A DNA stretch of 64,000 nucleotides from Rossellomorea aquimaris (GCF_008180865.1 NZ_VTEX01000007.1:266-64265); one strand, 5' to 3'; shown: positions 27,468-36,842, numbered from the stretch's first letter. Numbers and translations are program-made. The notes: generated from the sequence alone by a model not told the origin.

Positions 27468-28784
27468 TTAAGATCGAACCGGGTTAGCTTCCGGTGCTGA
27501 TTTACGTGTGAATTTCGGCAGTGCAAATCGAATGGCAATCAGACCGCAAACAGCAATCAGGACAGGGTAGAAGGCATATGGGAGGATGCTGACCGGTGAA
27601 ATGCCTGCGACTTCAGCCACTAACAGTGCCTGTGCTCCGTATGGGATCAACCCTTGAATCGAACAAGAGAAAATATCCAGGATACTGGCTGATTTACGGG
27701 CATCCACTCCATAGTTTTCACTAATCGATTTGGCAAGTGGACCGGCAATAATGATCGAAATCGTGTTGTTTGCTGTGCAAAGGTTAGTGGAACTCACTAA
27801 TCCTGCAGTAGCAAGCTGTGCTCCCTGAGGAGACTTGATTCTGCGTGTGGCATGATAAAGTAATGCCTGGATCCCGCCGTTATGACGAATGAGTTCGACA
27901 ACTCCGCCAATCAGTATGGAAAGGATCACAATCTCTGCCATTCCTGTCATTCCATCGGCCACACTGCCGAAATAACTGGATGGAGTAAAGCTTCCATCTA
28001 TGAATCCAATGATTCCAGCTAAAACAATTCCGCCTAATAAAACGACAAACACATTTAACCCTGCAAGAGCACCGATGATAACTCCAAGATAAGGCAGGAT
28101 TTTAATCCAATTAAAGCTTTCCGCTCCGACAGTTGATTGATTCCCCATAGTAAGAACCAGGAGAATCACCATTGTCACGATTGCAGCAGGTAATACAATG
28201 AAGAAGTTCACTTTAAATTTATCTTTCATTTCCGTTTTCTGAGTACGAACAGCTGCAATGGTCGTATCTGAAATGAATGATAAGTTATCTCCGAACATCG
28301 CTCCTCCAATAACTGTCGCCATCGCAAGGGGCATAGAAATATCTGTACCTGAACTAATCCCGACACCGATTGGCGCAAGTGCTGCGATCGTTCCCATGGA
28401 CGTACCCATTGATAATGATATGAAAGCAGCGATAATAAATAATCCAACGATGATCAAGTTACCAGGGAGCACGGATAGAGCGAAGTTTACGGTTGAATCA
28501 ACGGCCCCCATCTTTTCAGCCACTCCGGAAAATGCTCCTGCTAACAGAAAGATAAAGACCATGATCATGATATCAGGGTGACCGGCTCCTTTAGCGAAAC
28601 GCTCTATCTTAGCCGTTAAAGTCTCTTTTCGGTTCATCAACAAACCTACTACGGATGCAATGATAATCGATACTAATACAGGAAAGGCATAAAAGTCTCC
28701 GGAAATGATGCCTGCTCCAAGGAACAGTGAAACAAATATGATCAAAGGCAGTAACGCCAATAAATTTCCTCTTTCTTGATTCAT
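27468..28784 (-). CDS. NhaC-family transporter, probably for methionine
   Basis: 438-residue integral membrane protein of the NhaC Na+/H+ antiporter superfamily with about 11-12 helices; typical parts are GTSMGTIAALAPIG, GGAMFGDNLSFISDTTIAAVRTQ and LCTANNTISIIIAGPLAKSI. ATG 28784 has AAAGGAG 8 nt upstream; a longer frame upstream runs into the leader RNA and is rejected. Family members exchange Na+ or H+ for organic acids or amino acids. Because the gene lies behind a SAM-I riboswitch, a methionine (or precursor) uptake role, as predicted for MetT-type NhaC proteins, is more likely than plain sodium export. That is an inference. Confidence 0.88.
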   Translation of the reverse strand: MNQERGNLLALLPLIIFVSLFLGAGIISGDFYAFPVLVSIIIASVVGLLMNRKETLTAKIERFAKGAGHPDIMIMVFIFLLAGAFSGVAEKMGAVDSTVNFALSVLPGNLIIVGLFIIAAFISLSMGTSMGTIAALAPIGVGISSGTDISMPLAMATVIGGAMFGDNLSFISDTTIAAVRTQKTEMKDKFKVNFFIVLPAAIVTMVILLVLTMGNQSTVGAESFNWIKILPYLGVIIGALAGLNVFVVLLGGIVLAGIIGFIDGSFTPSSYFGSVADGMTGMAEIVILSILIGGVVELIRHNGGIQALLYHATRRIKSPQGAQLATAGLVSSTNLCTANNTISIIIAGPLAKSISENYGVDARKSASILDIFSCSIQGLIPYGAQALLVAEVAGISPVSILPYAFYPVLIAVCGLIAIRFALPKFTRKSAPEANPVRS

Positions 28785-28819
28785 TCCTAACACTCCTTTG
28801 GCGTCCAATTTACTAACAT

Positions 28820-28853
28820 ACAAAAAACCTCTTCCAAAATAAGAAGAGGTTTC
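28820..28853 (-). terminator. SAM riboswitch expression-platform terminator
   Basis: Minus-strand stem AAACCTCTT / AAGAGGTTT with loop CTTATTTTGG, followed by TTTTGTATG. It lies between the aptamer and the gene start, and its CCTCTT arm can alternatively pair with AAGAGGAG at the aptamer 3' edge. Confidence 0.88.
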
Positions 28854-28872
28854 AAAAGAACGAAACACTCCT

Positions 28873-28973
28873 CTTATCTTTCAAGCATTTCGCTTGCTGG
28901 ATGTGGCACAGCACTCAATATGAGTCCGCTGCCGAGACATCGCAGGGCCAGTCCCTCCGTCTCTCTGGATAAG
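28873..28973 (-). ncRNA. SAM-I (S-box) riboswitch
   Basis: Minus-strand leader reading CTTATCCAGAGAGACGGAGG then GACTGGCCCTGCGATGTCTC then GGCAGC, and closing with GATAAG. These are the S-box consensus blocks (CTTATCNAGAGNGGNGGAGGGA, TGGCCC, GGCAACC) with P1 CTTATC/GATAAG at 28968-28973 and 28873-28878. SAM binding is expected to favour the terminator and switch the transporter off when methionine is plentiful. Confidence 0.95.
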
Positions 28974-29055
28974 AAGAATATCGTATTTAGTTGATTTAAA
29001 ATATACTTCCATACTTTAAAGGGTTTACTCGAAAAAGTCAAACGGGAATTTTTTC

Positions 29056-29430
29056 TGAAACAAAAGCGGAGGCGGCTCATTCAGTCCCGACAAGCATAAG
29101 ACAAGAACGTCGGAAAGGCGCCTTATGCCTTTTTGTCGTTATTGACTTATGACCTCGAGGGACTAGCCGCCGTAGCTGGATGAAACAAAAGCGGAGGCGG
29201 CTCGTTCAGTCCCGACAAGCATAAGACAAGAACGTCGGAAAGACGTCTTTTGCCTTTTTGTCGTTATTGACTTATGACCTCGAGGGACTAGCCGCCGTAG
29301 CTGGATGAAACAAAAGCGGAGGCGGCTCGTTCAGTCCCGACAAGCATAAGACAAGAACGTCGGAAAGGCGCCTTATGCCTTTTTGTCGTTATTGGCTTAT
29401 GACCTCGAGGGACTAGCTGCCGTAGCTGGA
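29056..29430. repeat. Three tandem 125-bp fold-back repeats
   Basis: Units begin at TGAAACAAAAGCGG: 29056, 29181 and 29306, each exactly 125 bp and almost identical. Each can fold on itself: outer arms GGCGGCT...AGTCCC with GGGACTAGCCGCC, inner arms GACAAGCATAAG with CTTATGC...TTTTTGTC. Unit 2 differs by GACGTCTTTTGCC where units 1 and 3 have GGCGCCTTATGCC. No coding capacity. The repeat sits between the SAM riboswitch leader and the MFS gene and fills this gap. Confidence 0.92.
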
Positions 29431-29532
29431 CGAAAAGCATGACTTTATCCATAATAAGGTATAAACTCATAGACAATTGAACGTTCAAGGTCTACTATAA
29501 GGAAGACAAAAAACATCTTGGGGGATACGGTA

Positions 29533-30705
29533 GTGGAAAGAACAGTACGAAATCAAATTTTTACCTTACAAGGATTTTATTTATTAACGTTCTTCGGTGT
29601 TGGTAGTTTATATCCCTTACTCAGTGTGTATTTGAGCGAAAGTGTGGGGTTGAATGGTTATCAGATTGGAACGATCATGTCTGTAGGTCCCATCATGATG
29701 ATTTTCTTCCAGCCTATTTGGGGAATGGTGAGTGACACGACCAATCGTCCCACCGTGGTTCTTGGTTTAACCTCTTTAGTAGCGGGGATCTTTGCACTCG
29801 GTTACTTGTTTATGGACTTTTACTATGGCCTGCTTATCGTGGCCATTCTAGTGGCCATTTTCCAAAGTGCAATCATTCCCGTTTCTGATAGTATCAGCTT
29901 GAAGTATACAAGTAAAGTCAGGTATAACTACGGAAATATCCGCCTGTTCGGCTCTTTGGGCTTCGGTATTGCAGTCTTTATGATGGGAAGACTTTCAGAA
30001 GGATTTATCGGGCCAACCATCATTTTTTACTCTTTCTTTATCTGTTTAGTACTATCCGGATTCCTTTCCTTCCGGTTTCCGAAAGAGAGGGCGGCAGCCA
30101 AGCTTGATTTAAAGGCAGGGATGAAGGAATTATTCACGATGAAAAAGTTCCTTATCTTTTTAGCAGTCACATTCTTAGTGTTCGGTCCGAATTTAGCAAA
30201 CAATGTGTATTTCGGATTATTTGTTGAAGATTCAGGTGGAACGTATGCGGGGATTGGTCTTGCGTTCCTGATTGCAGTGTTATCGGAAGTTCCCTTTATG
30301 AGGATCGCCGGTGGCTGGATTGATAAGTTCGGTTTGTTAACCGTCGCTGCTTTGGCAGGTGCTGCTTCCATGCTCCGCTGGCTCTTTTACTTTACAGAAC
30401 CAAGTTTATGGCTTGTCTATTCATCGGCTGTCATGCAGGGTCTTGCCATTGGGTTATTCATTCCAGCCGGCTTGCGCTACATTAAAGAAATCACGCCTTC
30501 CCACATTACAGCAACGGCCGTTACGGTATATTCAGCAATCGGAAACGGACTGGGGAATTGGTTCAGTACCTTTGTTGGCGGCTTTATCTATGAAACGTAC
30601 TCCATTTACACGGTGTACTTATTCTTCGCAGTTCTATCCCTGTTGGGGATTTTCCTTTGCTTCGTCCTCATGAAGGAAGAAAAGAAAAATGCACTCGCTT
30701 ATTAA
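29533..30705 (+). CDS. MFS transporter (MFS_1-like, PPP/nucleoside symporter type)
   Basis: 390-residue major facilitator with 12 predicted helices. N-terminal FYLLTFFGVGSLYPLLSVYL, the loop PIWGMVSDTTNRPTVVL between helices 2 and 3 and NYGNIRLFGSLGFG in the fourth to fifth helix region match the MFS_1-like group that includes 3-phenylpropionate and nucleoside:H+ symporters. Substrate unknown. GTG 29533 is chosen because GGGGGA lies 7 nt upstream; an in-frame TTG at 29518 overlaps that site. Single gene with terminator. Confidence 0.85.
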   Translation: MERTVRNQIFTLQGFYLLTFFGVGSLYPLLSVYLSESVGLNGYQIGTIMSVGPIMMIFFQPIWGMVSDTTNRPTVVLGLTSLVAGIFALGYLFMDFYYGLLIVAILVAIFQSAIIPVSDSISLKYTSKVRYNYGNIRLFGSLGFGIAVFMMGRLSEGFIGPTIIFYSFFICLVLSGFLSFRFPKERAAAKLDLKAGMKELFTMKKFLIFLAVTFLVFGPNLANNVYFGLFVEDSGGTYAGIGLAFLIAVLSEVPFMRIAGGWIDKFGLLTVAALAGAASMLRWLFYFTEPSLWLVYSSAVMQGLAIGLFIPAGLRYIKEITPSHITATAVTVYSAIGNGLGNWFSTFVGGFIYETYSIYTVYLFFAVLSLLGIFLCFVLMKEEKKNALAY

Positions 30706-30715
30706 TACATCAAGG

Positions 30716-30750
30716 CGCCTGAAGAGAACATTTCTCTTCAGGCGTTTTTT
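30716..30750 (+). terminator. Terminator after the MFS gene
   Basis: Perfect 13-bp stem CGCCTGAAGAGAA / TTCTCTTCAGGCG with 3-nt loop, then TTTTTT. The AT-rich 30751-30996 stretch that follows holds nothing else recognisable. Confidence 0.92.
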
Positions 30751-30996
30751 GTTAAAAAATATTAAAAGGGAGGATTTTCCTTTGGTGGTAGCCAATAGGT
30801 ATAATAAGGGAAGAACGTAAGTAAACAAAAAAGTAATCTGAAAAGGTTTTGATAAACATGAATTGTGGTAGAAGAAGGATAAGTATTCATTGAAAATTAT
30901 ATAAATACCAGTTAGAATAATATTATTAGAAAATTCTTTCAATTTTATAAACTAGATTAGAAACATATTACATTTTATTAAAAAGGGGATATTAAA

Positions 30997-31269
30997 ATGG
31001 AAAATACATTCGTGTACTCAAAAGACAATGCAAACCTTGGAGATACCGTTCAGTTTAAAAGGAAGAAACATGTAATCAATGGTGTAGTTACTACCCTTAG
31101 AGAAAATACGGTCATTGTCAAAATGGACAGGGATGTTGCGAAGAAGCTGGATTTACCGGACGATCAGACCGTCGTGTCACATAAAAACTATGCCGTCATA
31201 GAACGTGCAGAAATTGGTACACAACCTGTATTTGTATACGATGGGTGGAATAGCGCATTAAAAGCTTAA
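30997..31269 (+). CDS. DUF2187 family protein (YkvS-like)
   Basis: 90-residue cytosolic protein of the YkvS/DUF2187 family, a small KOW-like beta domain: NLGDTVQFKRKKHVINGVVTTL then NTVIVKMDRD and TVVSHKNYAVIE. The last 20 residues form a tail longer than in YkvS. No known activity. AAAGGGG lies 8 nt before the ATG. Single gene ending at a terminator. Confidence 0.85.
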   Translation: MENTFVYSKDNANLGDTVQFKRKKHVINGVVTTLRENTVIVKMDRDVAKKLDLPDDQTVVSHKNYAVIERAEIGTQPVFVYDGWNSALKA

Positions 31270-31287
31270 GTTCAAACATACAAAGTA

Positions 31288-31343
31288 AAAGACCCTGACA
31301 CTCTTACACCATTAACATGGATTAGATGTGTCGGGGTCTTTTA
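31288..31343 (+). terminator. Terminator after the DUF2187 gene
   Basis: Stem AAAGACCCTGACAC / GTGTCGGGGTCTTT (one G-U pair) around a 26-nt loop, then TTATG. Confidence 0.75.
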
Positions 31344-31389
31344 TGTAATGTCCGTTAACTGCAGACTAAGAGAAGCAACTCTGATTAAA

Positions 31390-31647
31390 TTAGTTTAATT
31401 TAGCTGCATACTCCTTCACCATTTCAATTGTGACAAGCTTTCTCTGTGGAACGACACCTTGACGGGCAAGGATATTGATTTCGTTCGTCACATGATTAAT
31501 GGCATCCGTTGTAAACGGTTGATCTTTCAAACAAAGCTGAACGGCTTCATCGATTGCTCTTTCTCTACGCTCATCCAATAGCATAAATTGTTGTACCAGT
31601 TGATTTTGTTTACTTGAATGCTTCGTGATGTCTTTGTGTACACTCAT
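31390..31647 (-). CDS. DUF2533 family protein (YpbS-like)
   Basis: 85-residue cytosolic protein related to B. subtilis YpbS: MSVHKDITKHSSKQNQ start, then DERRERAIDEAVQLC, FTTDAINHVTNEINILA and KLVTIEMVKEYAAKLN. Helical, function unknown. ATG 31647 (AGAGGG 9 nt upstream) is preferred to an ATG seven codons earlier, because the family begins at MSVHK. Single gene on the minus strand. Confidence 0.87.
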   Translation of the reverse strand: MSVHKDITKHSSKQNQLVQQFMLLDERRERAIDEAVQLCLKDQPFTTDAINHVTNEINILARQGVVPQRKLVTIEMVKEYAAKLN

Positions 31648-31733
31648 GATTTCATCCCTCTCTATCAATTACGCATTATATCATCTATTATGCCTTCTTC
31701 CAGGCGCTCATGGCAACGTCTTAAATATCCCTT

Positions 31734-33182
31734 CTATAAGATAGGGGACAGGAGCCTTGAAATTGATTCTTTTACTTTGATTTTCATAGGTCTTTTATTA
31801 TACTCTTCCTTGGTTACTTCTCTACTCTTCTCAATATCTTTCCTGAATACAGCACTCAGATTTTCAGAGATGGTTTGATCATATAAAAAGGCATTTACCT
31901 CGAAGTTGAGGCGAAAGCTTCTTACATCAATATTTGCCGTTCCAACTGAGGAAATGGTTTCATCCACTACAATGGTTTTGGCATGAATAAAGCCGTTATC
32001 ATATATATAAATTTTCACTCCTGCCTTCAGTAACTCACCAATGTAAGAATAGGTCGCCCAATACACAAATAAATGGTCAGGTTTGTTCGGAATCATAATC
32101 CGGACATCGACTCCTGTTAGAGAAGCAATTCTCAACGAATCCAGTAGGCTGACGTCCGGTATGAAATAAGGAGTTTGAATATAGATGGATCGTTTGGCAG
32201 ACGAAATCATTTTAATATAACCGTTTTTAATTTGCTCCCATTCAGAGTCGGGGCCACATGTCACGATCTGTACTCCTGCATGCCCAGTAAAGGAAGGCTG
32301 TGGGAAATATCGTAAATCGTAAGCGATCTTCTTTGAGCGGCTGGCTTGATTCCAATCCAGAATAAACCGGGTTTGCATGGCAAGTGATGAGCTCCCTAAA
32401 ATCCGCAGGTGGGTATCACGCCAATAACCGAATTTAGGATTCAAGCCCAAGTACTCATCTCCAATATTAAATCCACCTACATAACCGACCTTCCCGTCAA
32501 TAATCACCAGCTTTCGGTGATTTCGATAGTTGAGGCGGAGGTTGATAAAGGGAATTTTCGAAGGGAAAAACACGGCCACTTCCCCGCCGGCTGCAAGAAG
32601 TTCTTTAAAGAAGCTTCTTCTTGTCCGCCGGGAGCCCATTTCATCATACAGAACCCTGACCTTTACGCCTTGCTGTGCTTTCTCAGTAAGCTTCCCCAGG
32701 ATCCGCTTGCCTAAGTGATCTTTCTTAAAGATATAGTATTGGATATGAATATGATCCTGTGCTGCATCCAAATCTTCCAATAAGGACTCGAATTTATCCT
32801 CCCCATGGGTGAACAATTGCACTTCGTTATCCTGGGTTAAAAGAGCTTCATTATTCATGAGGTGCATATAAATAAGGTCCTGATAGCGGGAGGACGTTTC
32901 ATTTTTAAAAGGGAATCGGTGTTCTTTCAGGGAGAGTATCTGCTTTTGAATCAAATCTTCGATGCCGATTTTCTTCATATCTTCCCAGTCGAATAATCGC
33001 TTTCTGCTAAGGTTCTGACCGAAGATTAAATAAAGAATAAAGCCGAGAAGGGGAATGAAGAACAGAACCATAAGCCATGCCCAGGTCGCACCGGCATCTT
33101 TTCGCTCCAGGAAAATGATGACGCTGGCGAGGACCAGGTTAAGAACAAATAAAACCCCTAAAAGAGTAGATAGAATACTCAT
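31734..33182 (-). CDS. cls: Cardiolipin synthase
   Basis: 482-residue membrane phospholipase-D-superfamily enzyme condensing two phosphatidylglycerols to cardiolipin. Two N-terminal helices (about 5-25 and 33-53, with the PLDc_N region) precede two HKD catalytic motifs: NHRKLVIIDGKVGYVGG near residue 220 and HAKTIVVDETISSVGTAN near 399. AAAGGAG lies 11 nt before the ATG. Bacilli often have several cls copies (clsA, ywnE, ywiE type); which one this is cannot be fixed from sequence alone. Single gene. Confidence 0.93.
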   Translation of the reverse strand: MSILSTLLGVLFVLNLVLASVIIFLERKDAGATWAWLMVLFFIPLLGFILYLIFGQNLSRKRLFDWEDMKKIGIEDLIQKQILSLKEHRFPFKNETSSRYQDLIYMHLMNNEALLTQDNEVQLFTHGEDKFESLLEDLDAAQDHIHIQYYIFKKDHLGKRILGKLTEKAQQGVKVRVLYDEMGSRRTRRSFFKELLAAGGEVAVFFPSKIPFINLRLNYRNHRKLVIIDGKVGYVGGFNIGDEYLGLNPKFGYWRDTHLRILGSSSLAMQTRFILDWNQASRSKKIAYDLRYFPQPSFTGHAGVQIVTCGPDSEWEQIKNGYIKMISSAKRSIYIQTPYFIPDVSLLDSLRIASLTGVDVRIMIPNKPDHLFVYWATYSYIGELLKAGVKIYIYDNGFIHAKTIVVDETISSVGTANIDVRSFRLNFEVNAFLYDQTISENLSAVFRKDIEKSREVTKEEYNKRPMKIKVKESISRLLSPIL

Positions 33183-33252
33183 AGTATGTAAGGCTCCTTT
33201 AACTAGCTTTCTATAAGTAGTATACCTGAGAACGGAATAGAAAAAAATGACA

Positions 33253-33287
33253 AAGAAAAACAGAGCAGAAAGTCAGCCTGCTCTGTT
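33253..33287 (-). terminator. Terminator of the AlsT gene
   Basis: Minus-strand stem AACAGAGCAG / CTGCTCTGTT with 9-nt loop, then TTTCTTTG. Confidence 0.88.
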
Positions 33288-33299
33288 CGGTAGGATTCT

Positions 33300-34733
33300 T
33301 TATTCATTCACAGCTTTTTTACTCATCTCGCGCCCGCGTGTTGGCCAGCTTTCGACACCCTTTAAACCGGGAATATCATCTGCATAGAAGATCGGGTCCA
33401 ACCCTTGTCGACGCTGACTCATATAGTTGTCCAATGCTTTAAAAGCAATTGGTGCTAAAATACCGATGGCAACTAGGTTGGTAAGAGCCATTAATGCCAT
33501 TGAGAAGTCTGCTAAGCTCCAAACTATATCAAGACTTGCAACAGAACCGAAGATCACCATTCCTAAAGCAATGAAGCGATAAATCAGAAGTCCAGTCTTG
33601 CTATTATTAATGAATGGAAGATTGGCTTCTCCATAATAATAGCTTCCAATGATTGAGCTAAAGGCAAAAGTGAAAATGGCAATCGCTAGAAAAATACCTG
33701 CCCATGAGTTAAAGTGCTCAGACATGGCTGCTTGAGATAGTTCGATCCCCGTCAGCCCGGAACCGTACGCATCTGAAGTTAAGATGATAAACGCAGTTGC
33801 AGAACAAACGAGCAGCGTATCAAAGAATACACCAAGTGCCTGAATGAATCCTTGTTTGACCGGGTGAGAAACAGATGCTGTAGCGGCGGCATTCGGCGCA
33901 CTACCCATACCGGCTTCATTGGAGAATAGTCCACGTTTTACACCGTTCATAATTGCGGCACCAATTCCGCCACCAACCACTTGTTCAAATCCAAAGGCAC
34001 TTTTGAAAATCAGTGCAATGACTCCCGGCATTTCCGTAATATTCGTAATGACTACAAATAAAGCTAAAACAATATAAAAGACCGCCATGATCGGAACAAT
34101 GATGGAAGAAAAGGTGGCTATGCGTTTAACGCCCCCGAAGATAATGAGTGCAGTCAAACCGGCTAACACAATTCCGATAACAAACGTATTTATTCCGAAT
34201 GAATTACTGAAAGCTGTTGCGATGGTGTTACTTTGAACCGCATTGAATGTTGTCCCAAAAGAAAGGATGATGGTGACAGCAAAGATCGAACTCATCCATG
34301 GCTTGCCCAGTTGTTTCTTCATATAGTAGCCGGGGCCGCCTTTAAATCCAACCTTATCCTTTTCTTTGTAAATTTGGGCCAGTGTACTTTCAACAAAGGC
34401 GCTGGCTCCTCCCAGAATGGCGACAAGCCACATCCAGAATACCGCTCCAGGTCCCCCAATTGCTAAGGCAATGGCTACTCCTGCTAAATTACCTGTACCA
34501 ATTCGAGTACCTGCTCCGATAAAGAATGCTTGCAGGGATGATATTTGCTTTTCCCCTTCCGCCTCGACCACATCTTTATCACCTAATAATCGAAGCATTT
34601 CACCAAAGTGGCGAATCTGAACGAATTTAGATCCGATTGTGAAGTATAATCCTAAAATGAGGAGTACGCCTATTAAAATATACCCCCATAATATTGAATT
34701 TGCTTCCGTGACTAAATTGTTTAAAATATCCAT
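33300..34733 (-). CDS. Sodium:alanine/glycine symporter (AlsT family)
   Basis: 477-residue inner-membrane symporter of the AGCS family importing alanine or glycine with Na+. Typical blocks: FIGAGTRIGTGNLAGVAIALAIGGPGAVFWMW, the AGMGSAPNAAATASVSHPVKQG motif and SSIIGSYYYGEAN. The GAGGGGG ribosome binding site precedes the ATG, and a TTGACT/GATAAT pair (17-bp spacing) about 50 bp further upstream on the minus strand is a candidate promoter. Single gene. Confidence 0.93.
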   Translation of the reverse strand: MDILNNLVTEANSILWGYILIGVLLILGLYFTIGSKFVQIRHFGEMLRLLGDKDVVEAEGEKQISSLQAFFIGAGTRIGTGNLAGVAIALAIGGPGAVFWMWLVAILGGASAFVESTLAQIYKEKDKVGFKGGPGYYMKKQLGKPWMSSIFAVTIILSFGTTFNAVQSNTIATAFSNSFGINTFVIGIVLAGLTALIIFGGVKRIATFSSIIVPIMAVFYIVLALFVVITNITEMPGVIALIFKSAFGFEQVVGGGIGAAIMNGVKRGLFSNEAGMGSAPNAAATASVSHPVKQGFIQALGVFFDTLLVCSATAFIILTSDAYGSGLTGIELSQAAMSEHFNSWAGIFLAIAIFTFAFSSIIGSYYYGEANLPFINNSKTGLLIYRFIALGMVIFGSVASLDIVWSLADFSMALMALTNLVAIGILAPIAFKALDNYMSQRRQGLDPIFYADDIPGLKGVESWPTRGREMSKKAVNE

Positions 34734-34996
34734 GATAACCCCCTCAGAAATTTGTGTCGGTTACGTTTTATATTATCTGAAAATTTCAAATAAAAGTCAA
34801 GTTATTATCTGAATATTAAAATATTACCAATGGTTATTTAGAAGGACGAACTATTTTGTCATAGTAATAAAGGTTTCTTTTCAAGTTATGAGTCCAAAGT
34901 AATGGTTGGATAAATTATTCTGGAATAATATTTTTCTCTCTATCCGAATAATTATTTTTATTTAGGAACACTGACGGACGGCTGTTTAAGGTTCAC

Positions 34997-35032
34997 AAAA
35001 AAACGGATCACTGATGGTCAGTGATCCGTTTT
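34997..35032 (-). terminator. Terminator of the DUF819 gene
   Basis: Minus-strand stem AAACGGATCACTGA / TCAGTGATCCGTTT, 4-nt loop, then TTTTGTG. The rest of 34734-35039 holds only the upstream region of the AlsT gene. Confidence 0.9.
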
Positions 35033-35039
35033 ACATAAC

Positions 35040-36242
35040 TTATAATGTCCTGCTTACCCATTCGGCAATCCAGGCACAGGCAACGGCGGCATAAGTCCCA
35101 ACCACGTTACCTAGTATTCCCATCAATAATCCTACAGGGGCAAGGGAGGGCTGGAATACAGAGGCTACAACAGGAGCCGAGCTTGTCCCGCCGATATTTC
35201 CTTGAGATCCTACAGCTACGAAGAATAAAGGAGCTCTCAGTAAGCGTGCCACTAAGAAAATGATGATTACATGAATGGCTAACCATACAATTCCCATTGC
35301 AACGTATTGAGGAGAATCCCATACATAAGCAAGATCGGCTTTTGCTCCGATCGTTGCAAGCAGGAGATAAATTCCTGCGTATCCGATTTTACTTGCACCG
35401 TAGTTCTCAAGGGTGCGGACCTTAGTAAAGGAGAAGAGGATCCCGACTGCAGAAATGATCATAATCGTCCACGTTCCAGCAGAGAGTACATTTGTGACCG
35501 GTAACGTTTCTGAGAACTTTCGTACAACGTAAGCTACACCGAACCCTAAACCAATGATGGCAGCAAGGTAAGGAACCTCGATAGGCTTGGCATTTTTACG
35601 CTGAAGTTCTCCCATATCCTCATTTACCTTACGGATGATAGAGTTATCCGCTTTGTTCCATTTATCGAATTTATGTTGGAATCCTGCCAGGGCAATCATG
35701 ATTCCCATCCAGCTATATCCGACAACGGTATCAACGACAATAATAGGAGAAAGAATTTCTTTCGGTGTACCAGTAGCTTCAATCATGGCAGCCATATTGG
35801 CGCTCCCGCCAATCCAGCTTCCTGCAAGTGCCGCTACTCCAGTCCATGCGTCCTCAGGAAGAAACGGCTGGAATATGGCTAAAGCGATGGGACCTCCGAT
35901 CACGACACCAAGAGTCCCGGCAAGGAACATTGTAATCGCTTTTGGACCAAGCTTTAATGTTGCAGGAACATTTGCTGAAAGAAGCAGCAATAATAATCCC
36001 ACTGGTAATATGTAAGCCGATGTAAAGTCATATAAAGCCGACTGATCCGGGATGATTCCAAACGTTGTAGATAACATCGGAAGGAAATAAGTCCAGATTA
36101 ATGGTGGAGCATAATGAAAGAACTTTTGTAAGAAAGGATTCTTCGACTCCCCAAGAATAAACACAAGACCTACTAAGGCAGCTAAATAAGAAAAGATTGC
36201 CATAGGTTCTTGAATTAAGATAGTGTCAAAACGCCACCACAT
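35040..36242 (-). CDS. DUF819 family membrane protein (YjcL-like)
   Basis: 400-residue integral membrane protein with about 11-12 helices of the DUF819 family (B. subtilis YjcL). Seen: GPIALAIF, TGVAALAGSWIGGSANMAAM, VVGYSWMGIMIALAG and NIGGTSSAPVVASVFQPSLAPVGLLMGILGN, the glycine-rich helices typical of this group; the family is distantly similar to anion and amino-acid transporters but has no established substrate. AAGGAGG lies 8 nt before the ATG. Single gene. The upstream 36243-36499 stretch holds nothing recognisable. Confidence 0.87.
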   Translation of the reverse strand: MWWRFDTILIQEPMAIFSYLAALVGLVFILGESKNPFLQKFFHYAPPLIWTYFLPMLSTTFGIIPDQSALYDFTSAYILPVGLLLLLLSANVPATLKLGPKAITMFLAGTLGVVIGGPIALAIFQPFLPEDAWTGVAALAGSWIGGSANMAAMIEATGTPKEILSPIIVVDTVVGYSWMGIMIALAGFQHKFDKWNKADNSIIRKVNEDMGELQRKNAKPIEVPYLAAIIGLGFGVAYVVRKFSETLPVTNVLSAGTWTIMIISAVGILFSFTKVRTLENYGASKIGYAGIYLLLATIGAKADLAYVWDSPQYVAMGIVWLAIHVIIIFLVARLLRAPLFFVAVGSQGNIGGTSSAPVVASVFQPSLAPVGLLMGILGNVVGTYAAVACAWIAEWVSRTL

Positions 36243-36499
36243 AGTAAAACCTCCTTAAAAATAGATAACAAGGTTTACTATAACATTGAAAACGGTTACT
36301 ATTTAGAATTTTAATAAGTGCTAATCTTTAATCAATACTGAATATAAAAGAAGGGGCATTCAAAGGAACAAGGAGGAGTCACAAGGTCAGTTTGCTCAAC
36401 AAAAAAAGCCACAGGAATCCATGGCAATGAGTTCAAATGAAGGAAAGATGTATGAATGCTTGTAATGAGGATTTTTAATATAGAAGGATGGGATAAGGA

Positions 36500-36667
36500 T
36501 TAATAATAATTCCAGAATCCTAAAGCGAATAATAATATCCCCGTAATCATTGAAATTCCAAATAACATAAATAAGAAATCAAGAATACTGTCGGCGAAGA
36601 CTCTTCTACGGTTTTCACTTTTAAAATGACGTACTTCCTTTCGATACGATCGTGCAGCACGACTCAT
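36500..36667 (-). CDS. Small membrane protein, unknown
   Basis: 55 residues starting MSRAARSYRKEVRHFKSENR and ending with one transmembrane helix (FLFMLFGISMITGILLFALGFW). GGAGGAGG precedes ATG 36667 at good distance, whereas an ATG six codons earlier overlaps that site. The basic N terminus predicts an N-in topology. I do not recognise a family. Confidence 0.65.
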   Translation of the reverse strand: MSRAARSYRKEVRHFKSENRRRVFADSILDFLFMLFGISMITGILLFALGFWNYY

Positions 36668-36810
36668 AAAAAACCTCCTCCTCAATAAACATCATTTGTA
36701 TTAACACATATTCGTCACAATCCAAGAAAATCCTTCCTGAAAGTGAAAAATATGCCGACTTACCTATAACCAAGTCGAATGGAGGGGCGGACCTTCACTA
36801 CATCTACAAC

Positions 36811-36842
36811 ACAAAATAAGAGGCTATGCAAAGATAGCCTCT
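36811..36842 (-). terminator. Probable terminator of the CBS gene
   Basis: Minus-strand stem AGAGGCTAT / ATAGCCTCT, 6-nt loop, followed by TATTTTGTG. A GAGGGGCGGACCTTC repeat copy lies just beyond (36783-36796). Confidence 0.6.

Noticed and set aside
29056-29430. CRISPR array
   Set aside because: The repeat is continuous 125-bp tandem sequence without unique spacers, and no cas genes are present.
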